64,000 bases of DNA, taken from the NCBI GenBank assembly GCA_022818135.1, contig JAFMSR010000012.1, positions 7,369,570 through 7,433,569 of the forward strand. Direction: 5' to 3'. Positions 52,734 through 64,000 of this stretch are shown here, in pieces. The notes under the pieces are model-generated. The model was not told the DNA's origin, did no database searches, and saw nothing but the letters and a program-made list of their open reading frames with translations. The DNA is from Saxidomus purpurata (lineage: Eukaryota; Mollusca; Bivalvia; Venerida; Veneridae). The position numbers were made by a program, and so were the translations under genes. Within the stretch, counting starts at the first letter, position 1. Every line of letters starts with the position of its first letter.

Positions 52734-52942
52734 TTAAAGTGAGTCGCGGAATTGAACTTTAACTATGTGATGCGGATAGTACCAGGAATGATTGATTTCA
52801 GTAACTACTACATATATTGAAGCTTTTACAATGTAACAGAATTGCCTAAGCACTCTGAATCAAACTTCACCTCTTTATACCTACAGTAGTAGATGTTTAC
52901 AATGGGAACTTCTGACTTTCAATTTGGGCAAGTCTACTTTTT

Positions 52943-54067
52943 AGCTCGACTTTTCGAAGAAAAGGGGAGCTATCCTTCTCGCCCCGGCGTCGGCGTTTGT
53001 GTCACACCTTGGTTAAGTTTTTCGTACCACCCCACTTTATTTCAAAAGTATTAGAGGTATGGCTTTGAAACTTACCATACTTGTTTACAATCATAACCCC
53101 CATCTACAGACGAGAGTACATAACTCTGTCAAGGTTTTTGACAGAATTATGGCCCTTTTTTGACTTAGTGTATTGAGCTTGGTTAAGTTTTTCGTACCAC
53201 CTCACTTTATTTCAAAACCATTGGAGGTATTGCTTTGAAACTAACCATACTTGTTTACCATCATGACCTACATCAACAGACAAGAGTACATAACTCTGTC
53301 AAGATTTGACAGAATTATGCCCCTTTTTTACTTAGAAAATACATTGAATATGGGTAAAATCCACTTATTGCCTTAACCCTTTGAGATATTGCTTTGAAAC
53401 TTTGAATGCTTGTTTACATCATTACCCCCATCTGTAGACAAGAGAAGGTAACTCTTTCAGGGATTTGTTTTAAAAATTAAGGCCCTTTATCGACTTAGAA
53501 TCTTGGTTAAGTTTTTCGTACCAGTCCACTTTTTGACTAAACTGTTCGAGATATTAATTTGAAAGTTGGAATACTTGTAAACCATCATGATCCCAAAACA
53601 TGGGCCTGAGAAGGTAATTCTGTCAAGGATTTTATTTGAATTATGGCCCTTTCTGACTTAGAAACTCAGTTAAAATTTTCATTCTTGTCCACTTGTTGAC
53701 TTAACAATTTGAGATATTACTTTGAAAGTTGGAGTACTTGTGTACCATCATGAGACCTATCTGTAAGCAAGAGAAGATAACTCTGTGAAAATGTTTCTTG
53801 ATTTGTACTTACAAATTCCAAGCTAAAGTCTTGTGTGCAACTGGCACTGTCATGTACATATATCATTAACCACTTGAAGTATTAATCTACAACTTTGCTG
53901 TAGTATTCAGGGATATCAAACATTTAAGTTTGATAACTCTTGACTTAATATCTTGCTACTTGTGGCCCTTGTTTATACAGATCCTTGTTTTGCCTTTAAC
54001 TGTCAAAGTTTTGTTTTATTGGCAAGCACTAAAAAAGTCGAGCGCGCTGTCCTACTGACAGCTCTTG
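52943..54067 (+). mobile_element. AGCTCGAC family element, copy 3
   Basis: Starts AGCTCGACTTTTCGAAGAAA, cores with TTGGTTAAGTTTTTCGTACC, ends AAAGTCGAGCGCGCTGTC, CTACT loop, GACAGC, TCTTG. Confidence 0.82.
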
Positions 54068-55223
54068 TTGAATAGGGGTGTTATGCAGAAGTGTGATCCA
54101 AAAAGCTAAAAACTTAAATTCTGAACAGACGACACTATATATGTCGTCTGCTTCCGAGTGTAGAGCTCTGCTTGAAAAGTTATTTTTAGCAGACACTAGG
54201 CACGATGGGTTAATACCATGTATATGGCCTCTTGAGCTAGATTGAATAATAATATGTGTAGAGTTACTGTCCCTGATTTAGCAAAGATGCTTTATTTGAC
54301 GTTGTTTACACTCTAAACGCTACATTTTGGAGTAGTTCTACTGGATGGAATGATTCCAGCTGCAGATTTGATTCACTTAGGTGGTCAAATCAGACCATTA
54401 ATTAGTTCAAGAGTTATGGGCCTTGATTTATCTATATCCTTTATCCTTTATTTAACTATATCCTATACAACAATGTTTATTATCCAGTAAATTCAGTTCT
54501 TCACTAATGCAAATCTGTGTACGGCCACAAGACCTCGGTCCAGTAGATCCGTGGTTACATGTATGGCCGTTGATTTTGGTGTTATGTCAAGTAAGTGACT
54601 ATTTGCACTGAACATATACAGCAAAACATGGCATTTCACATGTGATAAAGAAGAATTTCCGTTTTGATGCTATAAGTATCTACATGCATCAAGATAGTGG
54701 CAATTTCACGTGTCACATGACTCCACACCTTATATTACCGCGGTTTATTAAAAGACAAGTCTATAAACACCGCGCCGGTAAAGTTTTGAAACACCAAAAA
54801 CCGTATAGAAATTGAAAGATTCATTTATTTAAAGTTTCAGTGTAAATAACACAATACCCTTAGAAATTCATTTCCTCGTGCAGTCTTTCATTGTAAGTTG
54901 GCGAAACGTCCGTTTTATTCTACGTAAGAACTAGCGGCGGAAACAACAGTCTGTATCTTTGTTAAAGAATTAGTTCTATATTCATAATCATAAATTTACG
55001 TAATAAAATAAATTATCTTTTTGTTTTACACGATTACTAATTTTCTATTGAAGGGGCTTTACACTTATCTGACAATGACGTTAAGAAAGAAGATAGTGTA
55101 TCTTTATCACGCAGCTGTCCACGCCATTTAATTGTAGAAAAGTCCAAACACACTTCACATCAAATTAAAACATTCTCTTTCATAAATCAACAACTCGGTA
55201 AAATTATATAAAATAGAAGTAAA
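54068..55223. other. 5' flank of the secreted-protein gene
   Basis: No coding. Small palindrome CAGACGAC..GTCGTCTG at 54125-54150. The promoter must lie here, but no convincing core element was found. Confidence 0.5.
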
Positions 55224-56901
55224 ATGATATTCAATAAAGTAATAGTTTTTGGGGTTATATTTTCAGGTAAGAGTCTTTTCTGTTCATAACCAGTAACGAA
55301 GAATATAGTTTGTATAGAATTATGTCTGCTTATTATAGCTATGTGGATAGAAAACTTATGTCTGCTGTATTATAGCTATGTGGATAGAAAACTTAAAACA
55401 CATAATCTTGAATTGCCTTATGAAATTGAAAAAAAACTGTCTGTGATTACTTATTTGTAGACAAAAAGTATTGCTATTGATAGCGGAATATTTTTTTCGA
55501 AAACGGAGATCGTCGATAAGACATCCTAACTATTTCAGTGAAACCAAGAATACTTTATTTCTTCTTTCATGCATGCATGAAATTACTGGCAATATATACG
55601 GTATAAACTGCGTTTGATATTAAATTTTCACAAATCTATTTTCAGTAGTGGAATGCGCACCAGCAGGCAAGAGAAGGGACGCCGCCTTTGACCCGGAACA
55701 GCTGATGTCCCGTTATATGAACATGAGAACCAACCAAGGTTTGTTCGGCTCCTACCATCCCAATGACCTTGTGAACTCTATCGTAGAGTATTTTAGTCAT
55801 GGTGGTCCGCAAACGACGAATAACAACCAGTGGGGACTGGCTGTTTACAATCCAAATGGAAAGATTGGACAATACATCGGCAATATGAATTCCCCAGGAA
55901 ACCTTGGTCCGGAGCCCACGGACGGTGTCAGTAAAGAAGGAAATGTCAAAGCTGCAGAAGGTTCTGCATTCAACCCAAATACTTTAAACGAGAGGCTGAT
56001 GCAGAACGCGCTCAGTAGAGGAAATCAGTTTTCAAACTTTGCATCCCCAGCCGCGCAAGCAACAGCGAATGGTCAAGATAACGTAGGATTTGATGCCGAT
56101 GCTTTGAATAGACATATGATGGAAAGTACCATGAATAAACTTAAAACTAATGGAGAAAGTATTCAAGACACTACAACCCAAGAAACTGGTAACGACACAA
56201 ACGACAAAACGGGACCCAACGTAGCCCAGGAACCTGCTGGTCCAATGCTTGGATTTTATCCGGATACTTTAAACGCCGGGCTATTAAAGTCACTGTCTTC
56301 TCACGGACCAGTGAATGGCGGGAGTTCTGGTGGAACGACAGTGCAAAGCCATACTAGAGCAATGGTGCTCGGGTTTAATCCAGACACACTGAACGCTGGT
56401 CTAATCAATTCCATCGGATATAATCCTGATTCTGCAATAGGAAATATACCAACTTACAAGGGAAATGATGCTATGTTTGGGGAAATGGTCCATGGTGCAG
56501 TGTCTAAAGACAGCCATTTAGGAGGAACTACAGGCCATGATAATTCATCAGGTTCGTCTGCTCTAGGTGGTATGATTGCGGTAGATGGAGGTACCGCATT
56601 GAATAAAAATGGCGGACAACCCGGCAGTCATTCGAGTGTTGCTGTAGTCGGATCTGGTAACACAGCTGAACAGAGTATTCAAAATGGACAGGGATCTATG
56701 ACCAGTATGTATGGCGGTAATCAAAGTGGAGCCTCGCCATCATCAGGCGACATTGTCGGAAGTTTCTCAGCTGGCGGCATGAGACCACAAAGATATGGTA
56801 ACAAAAACTCGGGCTCGCCACCGGGTGTATCTGCCGGCGCAGCACTGCATCAGACAGAGTCTGCCACCTCAAAAGTCCATGGCATCGGAGGAATGGGTTA
56901 A
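55224..56901 (+). CDS. Predicted secreted protein with FxPDTLN-type repeats (2 exons)
   Basis: Exons 55224-55266 and 55646-56901, GTAAGA donor and TTTTCAG acceptor, phase 1, 432 residues. The N-terminus is a hydrophobic signal peptide (MIFNKVIVFGVIFSVVEC), likely cut after Cys18, followed by a basic KRR site (23-25) that a proprotein convertase could cut. The mature chain has no cysteine. Six diverged motif copies start at residues 29, 51, 123, 163, 218 and 258; the clearest are FNPNTLNERL, FYPDTLNAGL and FNPDTLNAGL. After about residue 290 the protein is Gly/Ser/Asn/Gln-rich and probably disordered. No domain is recognised. An extracellular structural or matrix role is possible but unproven. 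The ORF, signal peptide, splice sites and poly(A) signal together make it a convincing gene. Confidence 0.88.
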
Positions 56902-57034
56902 TTTATGCTCTAAAGATGCTCTAAATATTATTACAATATTAAGTGAAATACCTTGTGTGAGGTTTCCTTCGTGAACCGTGAAAACTCTTTTTTTAACATT
57001 CCTGGAACATTTCATGAAAAATGCTCGAATTCAA

Positions 57035-57040
57035 AATAAA
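57035..57040 (+). terminator. Poly(A) signal AATAAA of the secreted-protein gene
   Basis: First AATAAA after the stop codon, 134 nt downstream, giving a short 3' UTR. Position and strand fit the gene directly upstream. Confidence 0.7.
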
Positions 57041-58866
57041 ATTTTCTATGAAGTTTGAAGATTTTGATTATAATTAACACATTGTTTCTTCGAAGATGTT
57101 GCTGCTTACTGAGCATGTCTCACTTCATTTGCTGTAAAGTTTTTAGTCGACCAGAATTGTTTTTAGGGGAATTGGGACACATACGTTTTTGTCTGAATAC
57201 ATCCGACATCTGAAAGAAAACACGTTGTTAATGAATTACAACAAAGGGATATCACATTTGCTATCTACCAAAAGTAGAAATACACGTAGATTAAGCCAAC
57301 TGTTAAAAAGACCACGTGTGCTCTTTCCGCCAATGGTCTTTCTTGTCAGGTTAGACTATACACCGATTCTAACTTTTAGGCAAAAAGAAGTAAATGCCCC
57401 AATGTTTTTAATTCAATTTTATTCCCATTCAGTTAATTCTGTCTTTGATACAGACAATGTTCTCTTATCCAGATGTAATCACAAGAAGGCACCGTGCTAG
57501 AAAAAGTTGCATTCGCGGAAAGTTTCGCCTCGGTATCATTGTTATTCGCCTGAATCCCCACCTTCTAGGTAGTTGGTAATTCGGATACATGCATGTATTC
57601 CACAGAAAACAGAAAGTATTTTTCCGGAATAACTAACATATCTTCTGTACTAAATCCGTTGTACAACAACGGCTTAGCATAGGTTAATTAACGTATTACG
57701 GTACTGCAACCTATTTCAAACCGCCAATTTTACACCCAATTTTTTTCAGCTTGCTAATTCTAAATGATTTATGCTTCTGAACCTCTTTGATTTGACATCA
57801 GTTTTATGGAATGTCTTGGCTATAATCGGTTATAATCAAACCCACCCGATATCCTTTGGTGCTAAAGTGTATATATAGTTAAACATTTCTATTTTTATGT
57901 GAAATCAGGGGCCATAAATCAGGAAGTCTTATTTCAACCAAGATCTTTTAGGCACGCACAGTATGTGTGAATATGATTAGGATGGTTGACGAAATATAGG
58001 CGAAAGAGTGTAAACAAACCAAATGTTCTGATTAAAAAAGTTTAGGATTAATGAAGAAATGAAGATGCTGGAGTGTAATTATCACTAAATCTTACAGTAT
58101 TCGTTACATCAGGGGCCATAACTCTCTTAATATTCATCCGAGCTAGCTCAAATCCATGACCCGAGATCATACATGTATTATAAAAATTGTTGAAGAAGTA
58201 ATTCTAGAGTGTAAATATAATTAAATATTGCATTTTTTTGGTTTAAGGGACACACCCTATAGCTGAACCTCAAAAACATAAATACTAGAATATTCGAAAG
58301 TATCTTGACTTAACCTTAAAGTTTAAGCTATGCATTCCAGTCATTATCGATAATATCAGCATTTCAAAATATGTTACATTACCGTTAATCATCAATAATC
58401 TATTTTAAGTTGTTGTTGTAATTAATATTACTGACTTCACATCGATTTATCGGCGCAGCCGTATTAAGTTCGCCTTTGACCGGAAGTTTGGAACTCTTCA
58501 ACTGCCAGTGAAATGAGAAGTAAAATGTATAACATTTTTTGAAATGAGAATTTTACGCTCTAAGACACTTTTAATTGCATAATACCAAATGAGAATAGAC
58601 AATAACATACTCTTGCGTTTTCAGTTTTTTTAAATGGGTTAAGAATTTAAGAACATAAATAATCTATACCTACAATGTATCAACATAATATGTTGTTACA
58701 GCCAAATTAATGTTAATTTTAAGTGTAGAGTATTTATACTTTCTCGGCTAGTGAATAACGGTCAATATTTCAAGTAGCAGATAAGAAAAACAAGGATTAA
58801 GTTTGTTTTCCTGATACACATGTCGCGATAGATATTTCATTACTATTAGGCATCAAATTGACAGGT
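57041..58866. other. No gene seen
   Basis: A 103-residue frame at 57189-57500 has no family resemblance, splice or poly(A) support and is not called. Confidence 0.5.
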
Positions 58867-58946
58867 GCCCGGTTAGCTCAGTCGGGAGAGCATTCAGTGT
58901 AACAACTTTGCAACCGAAGGTAATGTGTTCGAATCCCGGTCAAGGT
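58867..58946 (+). repeat. Degenerate tRNA-like sequence (pseudo-tRNA or SINE head)
   Basis: Starts GCCCGGTTAGCTCAGTCGGG with a good A box and D arm; a B box, GTTCGAATCCC, follows at the right distance. The 5' side of the T stem (ATGTG) does not pair with the 3' side, and the anticodon arm is poor, so this is not a working tRNA. A pol III-derived repeat is more likely. Confidence 0.6.
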
Positions 58947-59269
58947 TCCTTTTTCTCTCACAATGCGACATTTGGAGCCTTCCGACTGAATAAAACTAAT
59001 TTTTACTGTAAAAATTTAGCTAATAATTGCTTTCATATTCTAAAAAATGCGTCGACTATCTTTTAAAGGTAGTTCTTATTTCAGCTATACTGACTTCACG
59101 TCGATTTTATTTCTTGCGCTACCCTTATTTTCACCTCAAACCCCGGTACCAACCAATAATACCGTTAGAATTTTGTGAGTAAATGTCACATACGCTATTA
59201 TGAAACATCGGCCAGATTACAATGTGCAATACAATACCATATGAGGCCCAGGGCTGTTTTAAGTATTAA

Positions 59270-60627
59270 CAAGAGCCATGTTACACATGGTTAATCCCCC
59301 CGCCAGGAAGAAGTTACCTGAAGGTTGTACTTTCGTACATTTTACTTGGTGAAAGGAAATCCTTAAAAAGCCTTATAGTTATGGTCATGCTGAGTACAGT
59401 TTTCAAGTAAGTGGAAAAAGAATAAGGCAATGAAGAGAAGGTTTGCAAAATTATATTAATGTTCATTATCAGTATAGGTATGATATTTTTCTATTTGACT
59501 AAAAGTAGGCAAGGTAGAGTTATTGTTCTTGCACACTACACTTCCTACCAATGTGCTATGTCAGTGTTTTAAGTTTGAAGAAAATCCCTCAAGTACTTTT
59601 GGAGGTATGCTCCGGAATTTTTTTTCAAGAAAATCTGATAAAGGGGAATAACTCTAAAAGTAGGCAAGGTAGAGTTATTGTTCTTGCACACTGCACTTCC
59701 TACCAATGTGCTATGTCAGTGTATTAAGTTTGAAGAAAATCCCTCAAGTACTTTTGGAGTTATGCTTCGGACAAGTAAATCTGATAAAGGGGAATAACTC
59801 TAAAAGTAGGCAAGGTAGAGTTATTGCTCTTACACACTGCACTTCCTTACAATGTGCTATGTCAGTGTATTAAATTTGAAGTAAATCCCTCAAGTACTTT
59901 TGGATTTATGCTCTGGACAAAACTTTTAAAGTAAATCTGATAAAGGGGAATAACTCTAAAAGTAGGCAAGGTAGAGTTATTGTTCTTGCACACTGCACTT
60001 CCTACCAATGTGCTATGTCAGTGTATAAAGTTTGAAGAAAATCCCTCAAGTACTTTTGGAGTTATGCTTCGGACAAGTAAATCTGATAAAGGGGAATAAC
60101 TCTAAAAGTAGGCAAGGTAGAGTTATTGTTCTTGCACACTGCACTTCCTACCAATGTGCTATGTCAGTGTATTAAGTTTGAAGTAAATCCCTCAAGTACT
60201 TTTGGAGTTATGCTCTGGACAAAACTTTTAAAGTAAATCTGATAAAGGGGAATAACTCTTAAAGTAGGCAAGGTAGAGTTATTGATCTTGCACACTGCAC
60301 TTCCTACCAATGTGTTATGTCAGTGTTTTAAGTTTGAAGAAAATCCCTCAAGTACTTTTGGAGTTATGCTCCGGACAAAGTTTTTCAAGTAAATCTGATA
60401 AAAGGGAAATAACTCTAAAAGTAGGCAAGGTAGAGTTATTGTTCTTACACACTGCACTTCCTCCCAATGTGCTCTGTCAGTGTATGAAGTTTGAAGAAAA
60501 TCGCTCAAGTACTTTTGGAGTTATGCTCCGGACAAAATTGGGACGGACGCACGGACGGACGGACGGACAGACGGACGGACGGACGAAGACCATTTCTAAT
60601 ATCCCCTTCGCCTTCGGCGGGGGGATA
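59270..60627 (-). mobile_element. ATCCCCCCGCC family element, minus strand
   Basis: On the minus strand: hairpin ATCCCCCCGCCGAAGGCG, CGTCCGTCCGTCC run, about eight 150-bp cores starting TCCGGAGCATAACTCC, ending with hairpin CCATGTGTAACATGG and CTCTTG. The core reads like that of the element at 692. Confidence 0.82.
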
Positions 60628-61408
60628 AACAATAAGGTCGCACCTTTGAGCCCGCGACGTTTTATTCACATTTAGATTCTCTAAGAAAAATGACGTTCAA
60701 AGATTACAAGGTAAACATTTATATGTTATTTGATTATTAAATTTGTTTTATTTCAAACTAAACAACATTAACCTGCTAGTAAAAAATTGTTGACACTGAA
60801 AATACAAAGGCGGCTTATCTGTTTATAGGGTGTCCGTTCGACTGTTGTTTGTTTGTTTGTTTATGTGCTTTTTGGGTCCATGTTTTCATTGTTTCAAATA
60901 TTTGTATTTATTAAGGATGGGAACTAATATTCGAATATTCGCAATCGTTCCGAATATTCGAATGCAATTTTAGGATTCGAATATTCGTTCATTTTTTCGT
61001 ATTTTTTTCATTTGTTTTAAAGTTCGACAAAACGTTGACAAACACGCGAAAGTCATCAACTAACTAATTGCTTAATAGCCCCGGTCGGTGTTTCGATAAC
61101 ACGTGTCATAATTGCAAATTGCGGATCTTAAATTGCAAACAGTTTTTCAGTTTGTTGTTTTAGTAATTCACACGTGGAGTCATTATCTAGCGCCTTTATT
61201 TCATATTTTGTAGGGTGCAAATCTTAATGTATTGTTCAAATAATTAGCCATAAATCAAGTCTGTCGGCTGTAACAGATTAACGTCATAGATTTCAATTAA
61301 AAAAAACAATCATGTTCGATACATTATATCAACATGTAGTCGTTATAGTAAAGACAACCAGGTAGAACCAATAAAATACAAACGTTTTAAATCCCTAAAT
61401 GTTGAGAA
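60628..61408. other. No gene seen; possible hAT end
   Basis: ATTCGAATATTCG repeats near 60930-60985 resemble the termini of some hAT elements, but no partner end was found. Confidence 0.4.
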
Positions 61409-64000
61409 ATTCATGTTGCTGGTGTTGGTGTGTACTGTTTTTGTTACTGTTATCATTGTTATAAATGCATGTTGCTGGTGTTGGTGCTGTACTGTTTTTG
61501 TTACTGTTATCATTGTTAAAAATTCATGTTGCTGGTGTTGGTGCTGTACTGTTACTGTTATCATTGTTATAGATTCATGTTGCTGGTGTTGGTGCTGTAC
61601 TGTTTCTGTTATCATTGTTATAAATTCATGTTGCTGGTGTTGGTGCTGTATTGTTACTTTTATCATTGTTATGAATTCATGTTGCTGGTGTTGGTTCTGT
61701 ACTGTTTTTGTTATCATTGTTATAGATTCATGTTGCTGCTGTTGGTGCTGTACTGTTACTGTTATCATTGTTAAAAATTCATGTTGCTGGTGTTGGTGCT
61801 GTACTGTTACTGTTATCATTGTTATAGATTCATCTTGCTGGTGTTGGTGCTATACTGTTACTTTTATCATTGTTATGAATTCATGTTGCTGGTGTTGGTG
61901 CTGTATTGTCACTTTTATCATTGTTATGAATTCATGTTGCTGGTGTTGGTTCTGTACTGTTTTTGTTACTGTTATCATTGTTAAAAATTCATGTTGCTGG
62001 TGTTGGTGCTGTACTGTTACTATTATCATTGTTATAAATTCATGCTGTTGGTGTTGGTGCTGTACTGTTACTGTTATCATTGTTATAGATTCATGTTCAT
62101 GGTGTTGGTGCTGTATTGTTACTTTTATCATTGTTATAAATTCATGTTCATGGTGTTGGTGCTGTATTGTTACATTTATCATTGTTATGAATTCATGTTG
62201 CTGGTGTTGGTTCTGTACTGTTACTGTTATCATTGTTAAAAATTCATGTTGCTGGTGTTGGTGCTGTACTGTTACTGTTATCATTGTTATAGATTCATGT
62301 TGCTGGTGTTGGTTCTGTACTGTTTTTGTTACTGTTATCATTGTTAAAAATTCATGTTGCTGGTGTTCGTGCTGTACTGTTACTGTTATCATTGTTATAG
62401 ATTCATGTTGCTGGTGTTAATTCTGTACTGTTACTGTTATCATTGTCATAAATTCATGTTGCTGGTGTTGGTGCTGTACCGTTATTTTATCATTGTTATG
62501 AATTCATGTTGCTGGTGTTGGTGCTGTACTGTTACTGTTATCATTGTTATAAATTCATGTTGCTGGTGTTTGTGCTGTACTGTTATTGTTACTGTTATCA
62601 TTGTTAAAAATTCATGTTGCTGGTGTTGGTGCTGTACTGCTACTGTTATCATTGTTATAAATTCATGTTGCTGGTGTTTGTGCTGTACTGTTATTGTTAC
62701 TGTTATCATTGTTAAAAATTCATGTTGCTGGTGTTGGTGCTGTACTGCTACTTTTATCATTGTTATAGATTCATGTTGCTGGTGTTGGTGCTGCACTGTT
62801 ACTGTTATCATTGTTATAAGTTCATGGTTCTTGTGTTGGTGCTGTACTGTTACCGTTATCATTGTTAAAATTCATGCTGCTGGTGTTGGTGCTGTACTGT
62901 TACTGTTATCATTGTTAAAATTCATGTTGCTGGTGTTGGTGCTGTACTGTAACTGTTATCATTGTTTTAAATTCATGTTGTCGGTGTTGGTGCTGTATCG
63001 TTACTTTTATCATTGTTATGAATTCATGTTGCTGGTGTTGGTTCTGTACTGTTACTGTTATCATTGTTAAAAATTCATGTTGTTGGTGTTGGTGCTGTAC
63101 TGTTTCTGTTATCATTGTTCTAAATTCATGTTGTTGGTGTTGGTGCTGTACTGTTACTGTTATCATTGTTATAAATTCATGCTGTTGGTGTTGGTGCTGT
63201 ACTGTTATTGTTATTATTGTTATAAATTCATGTTGTTGGTGTTGGTGATGTACTGTTTCTGTTATCATTGTTATAAATTTTTGTGGTGTTGGTGCTGTCC
63301 TGTTACTGTTATTATTGTTATAAATTCATGTTGTTGGTGTTGGTGATGTACTGTTTCTGTTATCATTGTTATAAATTTATGTTGTTGGTGTTGGTGCTGT
63401 ACTGTTACTGTTATTATTGTTATAAATTCATGTTGTTGGTGTTGGAGATGTACTGTTTCTGTTATCATTTTTAGGAATTTATGTTGTTGGTGTTGGTGCT
63501 GTACTGTTACTGTTATTATTGTTATAAATTCATGTTGTTGGTGTTGGTGCTGTACTGTTACTGTTATCATTGTTATAAATTCATGTTGTTGGTGTTGGTG
63601 ATGTACTGTTTCTGTTATCATTGTTATAAATTTATGTTGTTGCTGTTGGTGCTGTACTGTTACTGTTATTATTGTTATAAATTCATGTTGTTGGTGTTGG
63701 TGATGTACTGTTTCTGTTATCATTGTTATAAATTCATGTTGCTGGTGTTGGTGCTGTACTGTTACTTTTATCATTGTTATAAGTTCATGTTGCTGGTGTT
63801 GGTGCTGTACTGTTACTGTTATCATTGTTATAAATTCATTTGCGTTGTTGTGTTGGTGATGTACTGTTACTGTTATTATTGTTATAAATTCATGTTGTTG
63901 GTGTTGGTGATGTACTGTTTCTGTTATCATTGTTATAAATTTATGTTGTTGGTGTTGGTGATGTACTGTTTCTGTTATCATTGTTATAAATTTATGTTGT
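61409..64000. repeat. 51-bp satellite, about 50 copies, continues past the window
   Basis: Unit starts ATTCATGTTGCTGGTGTTGG and ends TATCATTGTTATAA; some units are 57 bp, with an extra TTTTTG-type hexamer. Since 51 is 17 codons and the unit has few stops, several frames on both strands stay open, giving repeats such as MLLVLVLYC (+) or VQHQHQQHEF (-). From about 63190 two unit types alternate. Confidence 0.95.

Noticed and set aside
55203..55214. TATA-like ATTATATAAAAT just before the secreted-protein ATG
   Set aside because: Only 10-20 bp upstream of the ATG; a TATA box there would place transcription start after the start codon.
57189..57500. 103-residue ORF downstream of the secreted-protein gene
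   Set aside because: No recognisable family, no signal or splice support; length is within chance for AT-rich DNA.
61343..63981. Histidine/glutamine-rich ORFs (minus) and Leu/Cys-rich ORFs (plus) in the 51-bp array
   Set aside because: Every one begins at an ATG within the repeat or just outside it, has no splice or UTR context, and mirrors the stop-free unit.

Overview
The window is AT-rich nuclear DNA from an invertebrate, most likely a bivalve mollusc. The evidence is long introns with GT..AG borders, and many interspersed families (5' hairpin, CGTCCGTC run, tandem core, 3' CTTGTTT end) of a kind I associate with clam genomes. Species is not determinable here. There is no operon structure, rRNA or CRISPR array.

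Two genes are supported. The first is a complete copine (+ strand): 18 coding exons from 17,892 to 45,311, 794 residues. It has two C2 domains, a copine-type von Willebrand A domain, and a 250-residue Gly/Gln/Pro/Tyr tail made partly of a 36-bp minisatellite; an ordinary copine is about 550 residues. All exon joins keep the reading frame. The second is a two-exon gene at 55,224-56,901 (+). It encodes a 432-residue predicted secreted protein, Cys-free after its signal peptide, with six diverged copies of a motif like FxPDTLNxxL. I do not recognise the family.

Layout. 1-2,300: fold-back repeat and a hairpin-ended tandem element. 2,300-12,350: nested mobile elements, many lying between the arms of an 8-kb inverted duplication, with a reverse-transcriptase crumb. 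12,773-17,796: a 5-kb block with long inverted arms and a 6-bp target duplication. Each arm carries a broken C2H2 zinc-finger gene, and the loop holds a hAT remnant with a BED finger. The block ends 64 bp before the acceptor of the first copine exon seen. 17,861-45,311: copine, its introns filled with SINEs, MITEs, hairpin-ended elements and two abutting minisatellites. 45,312-55,200: 3' flank with more elements. 55,224-57,040: secreted-protein gene with poly(A) signal. 57,041-61,400: mostly featureless, with a degenerate tRNA-like sequence and one element. 61,409-64,000: a 51-bp satellite running off the window.

The most notable non-genic signal is that about ten element families, different in sequence, share one plan: terminal 5' hairpin, CGTCCGTC-type run, 100-170 bp tandem cores, and (in most) a 3' hairpin followed by CT[A/T]G and T's. 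Nested copies leave readable empty sites with no long target duplication, which suggests a single-strand (Helitron-like) mode of movement.
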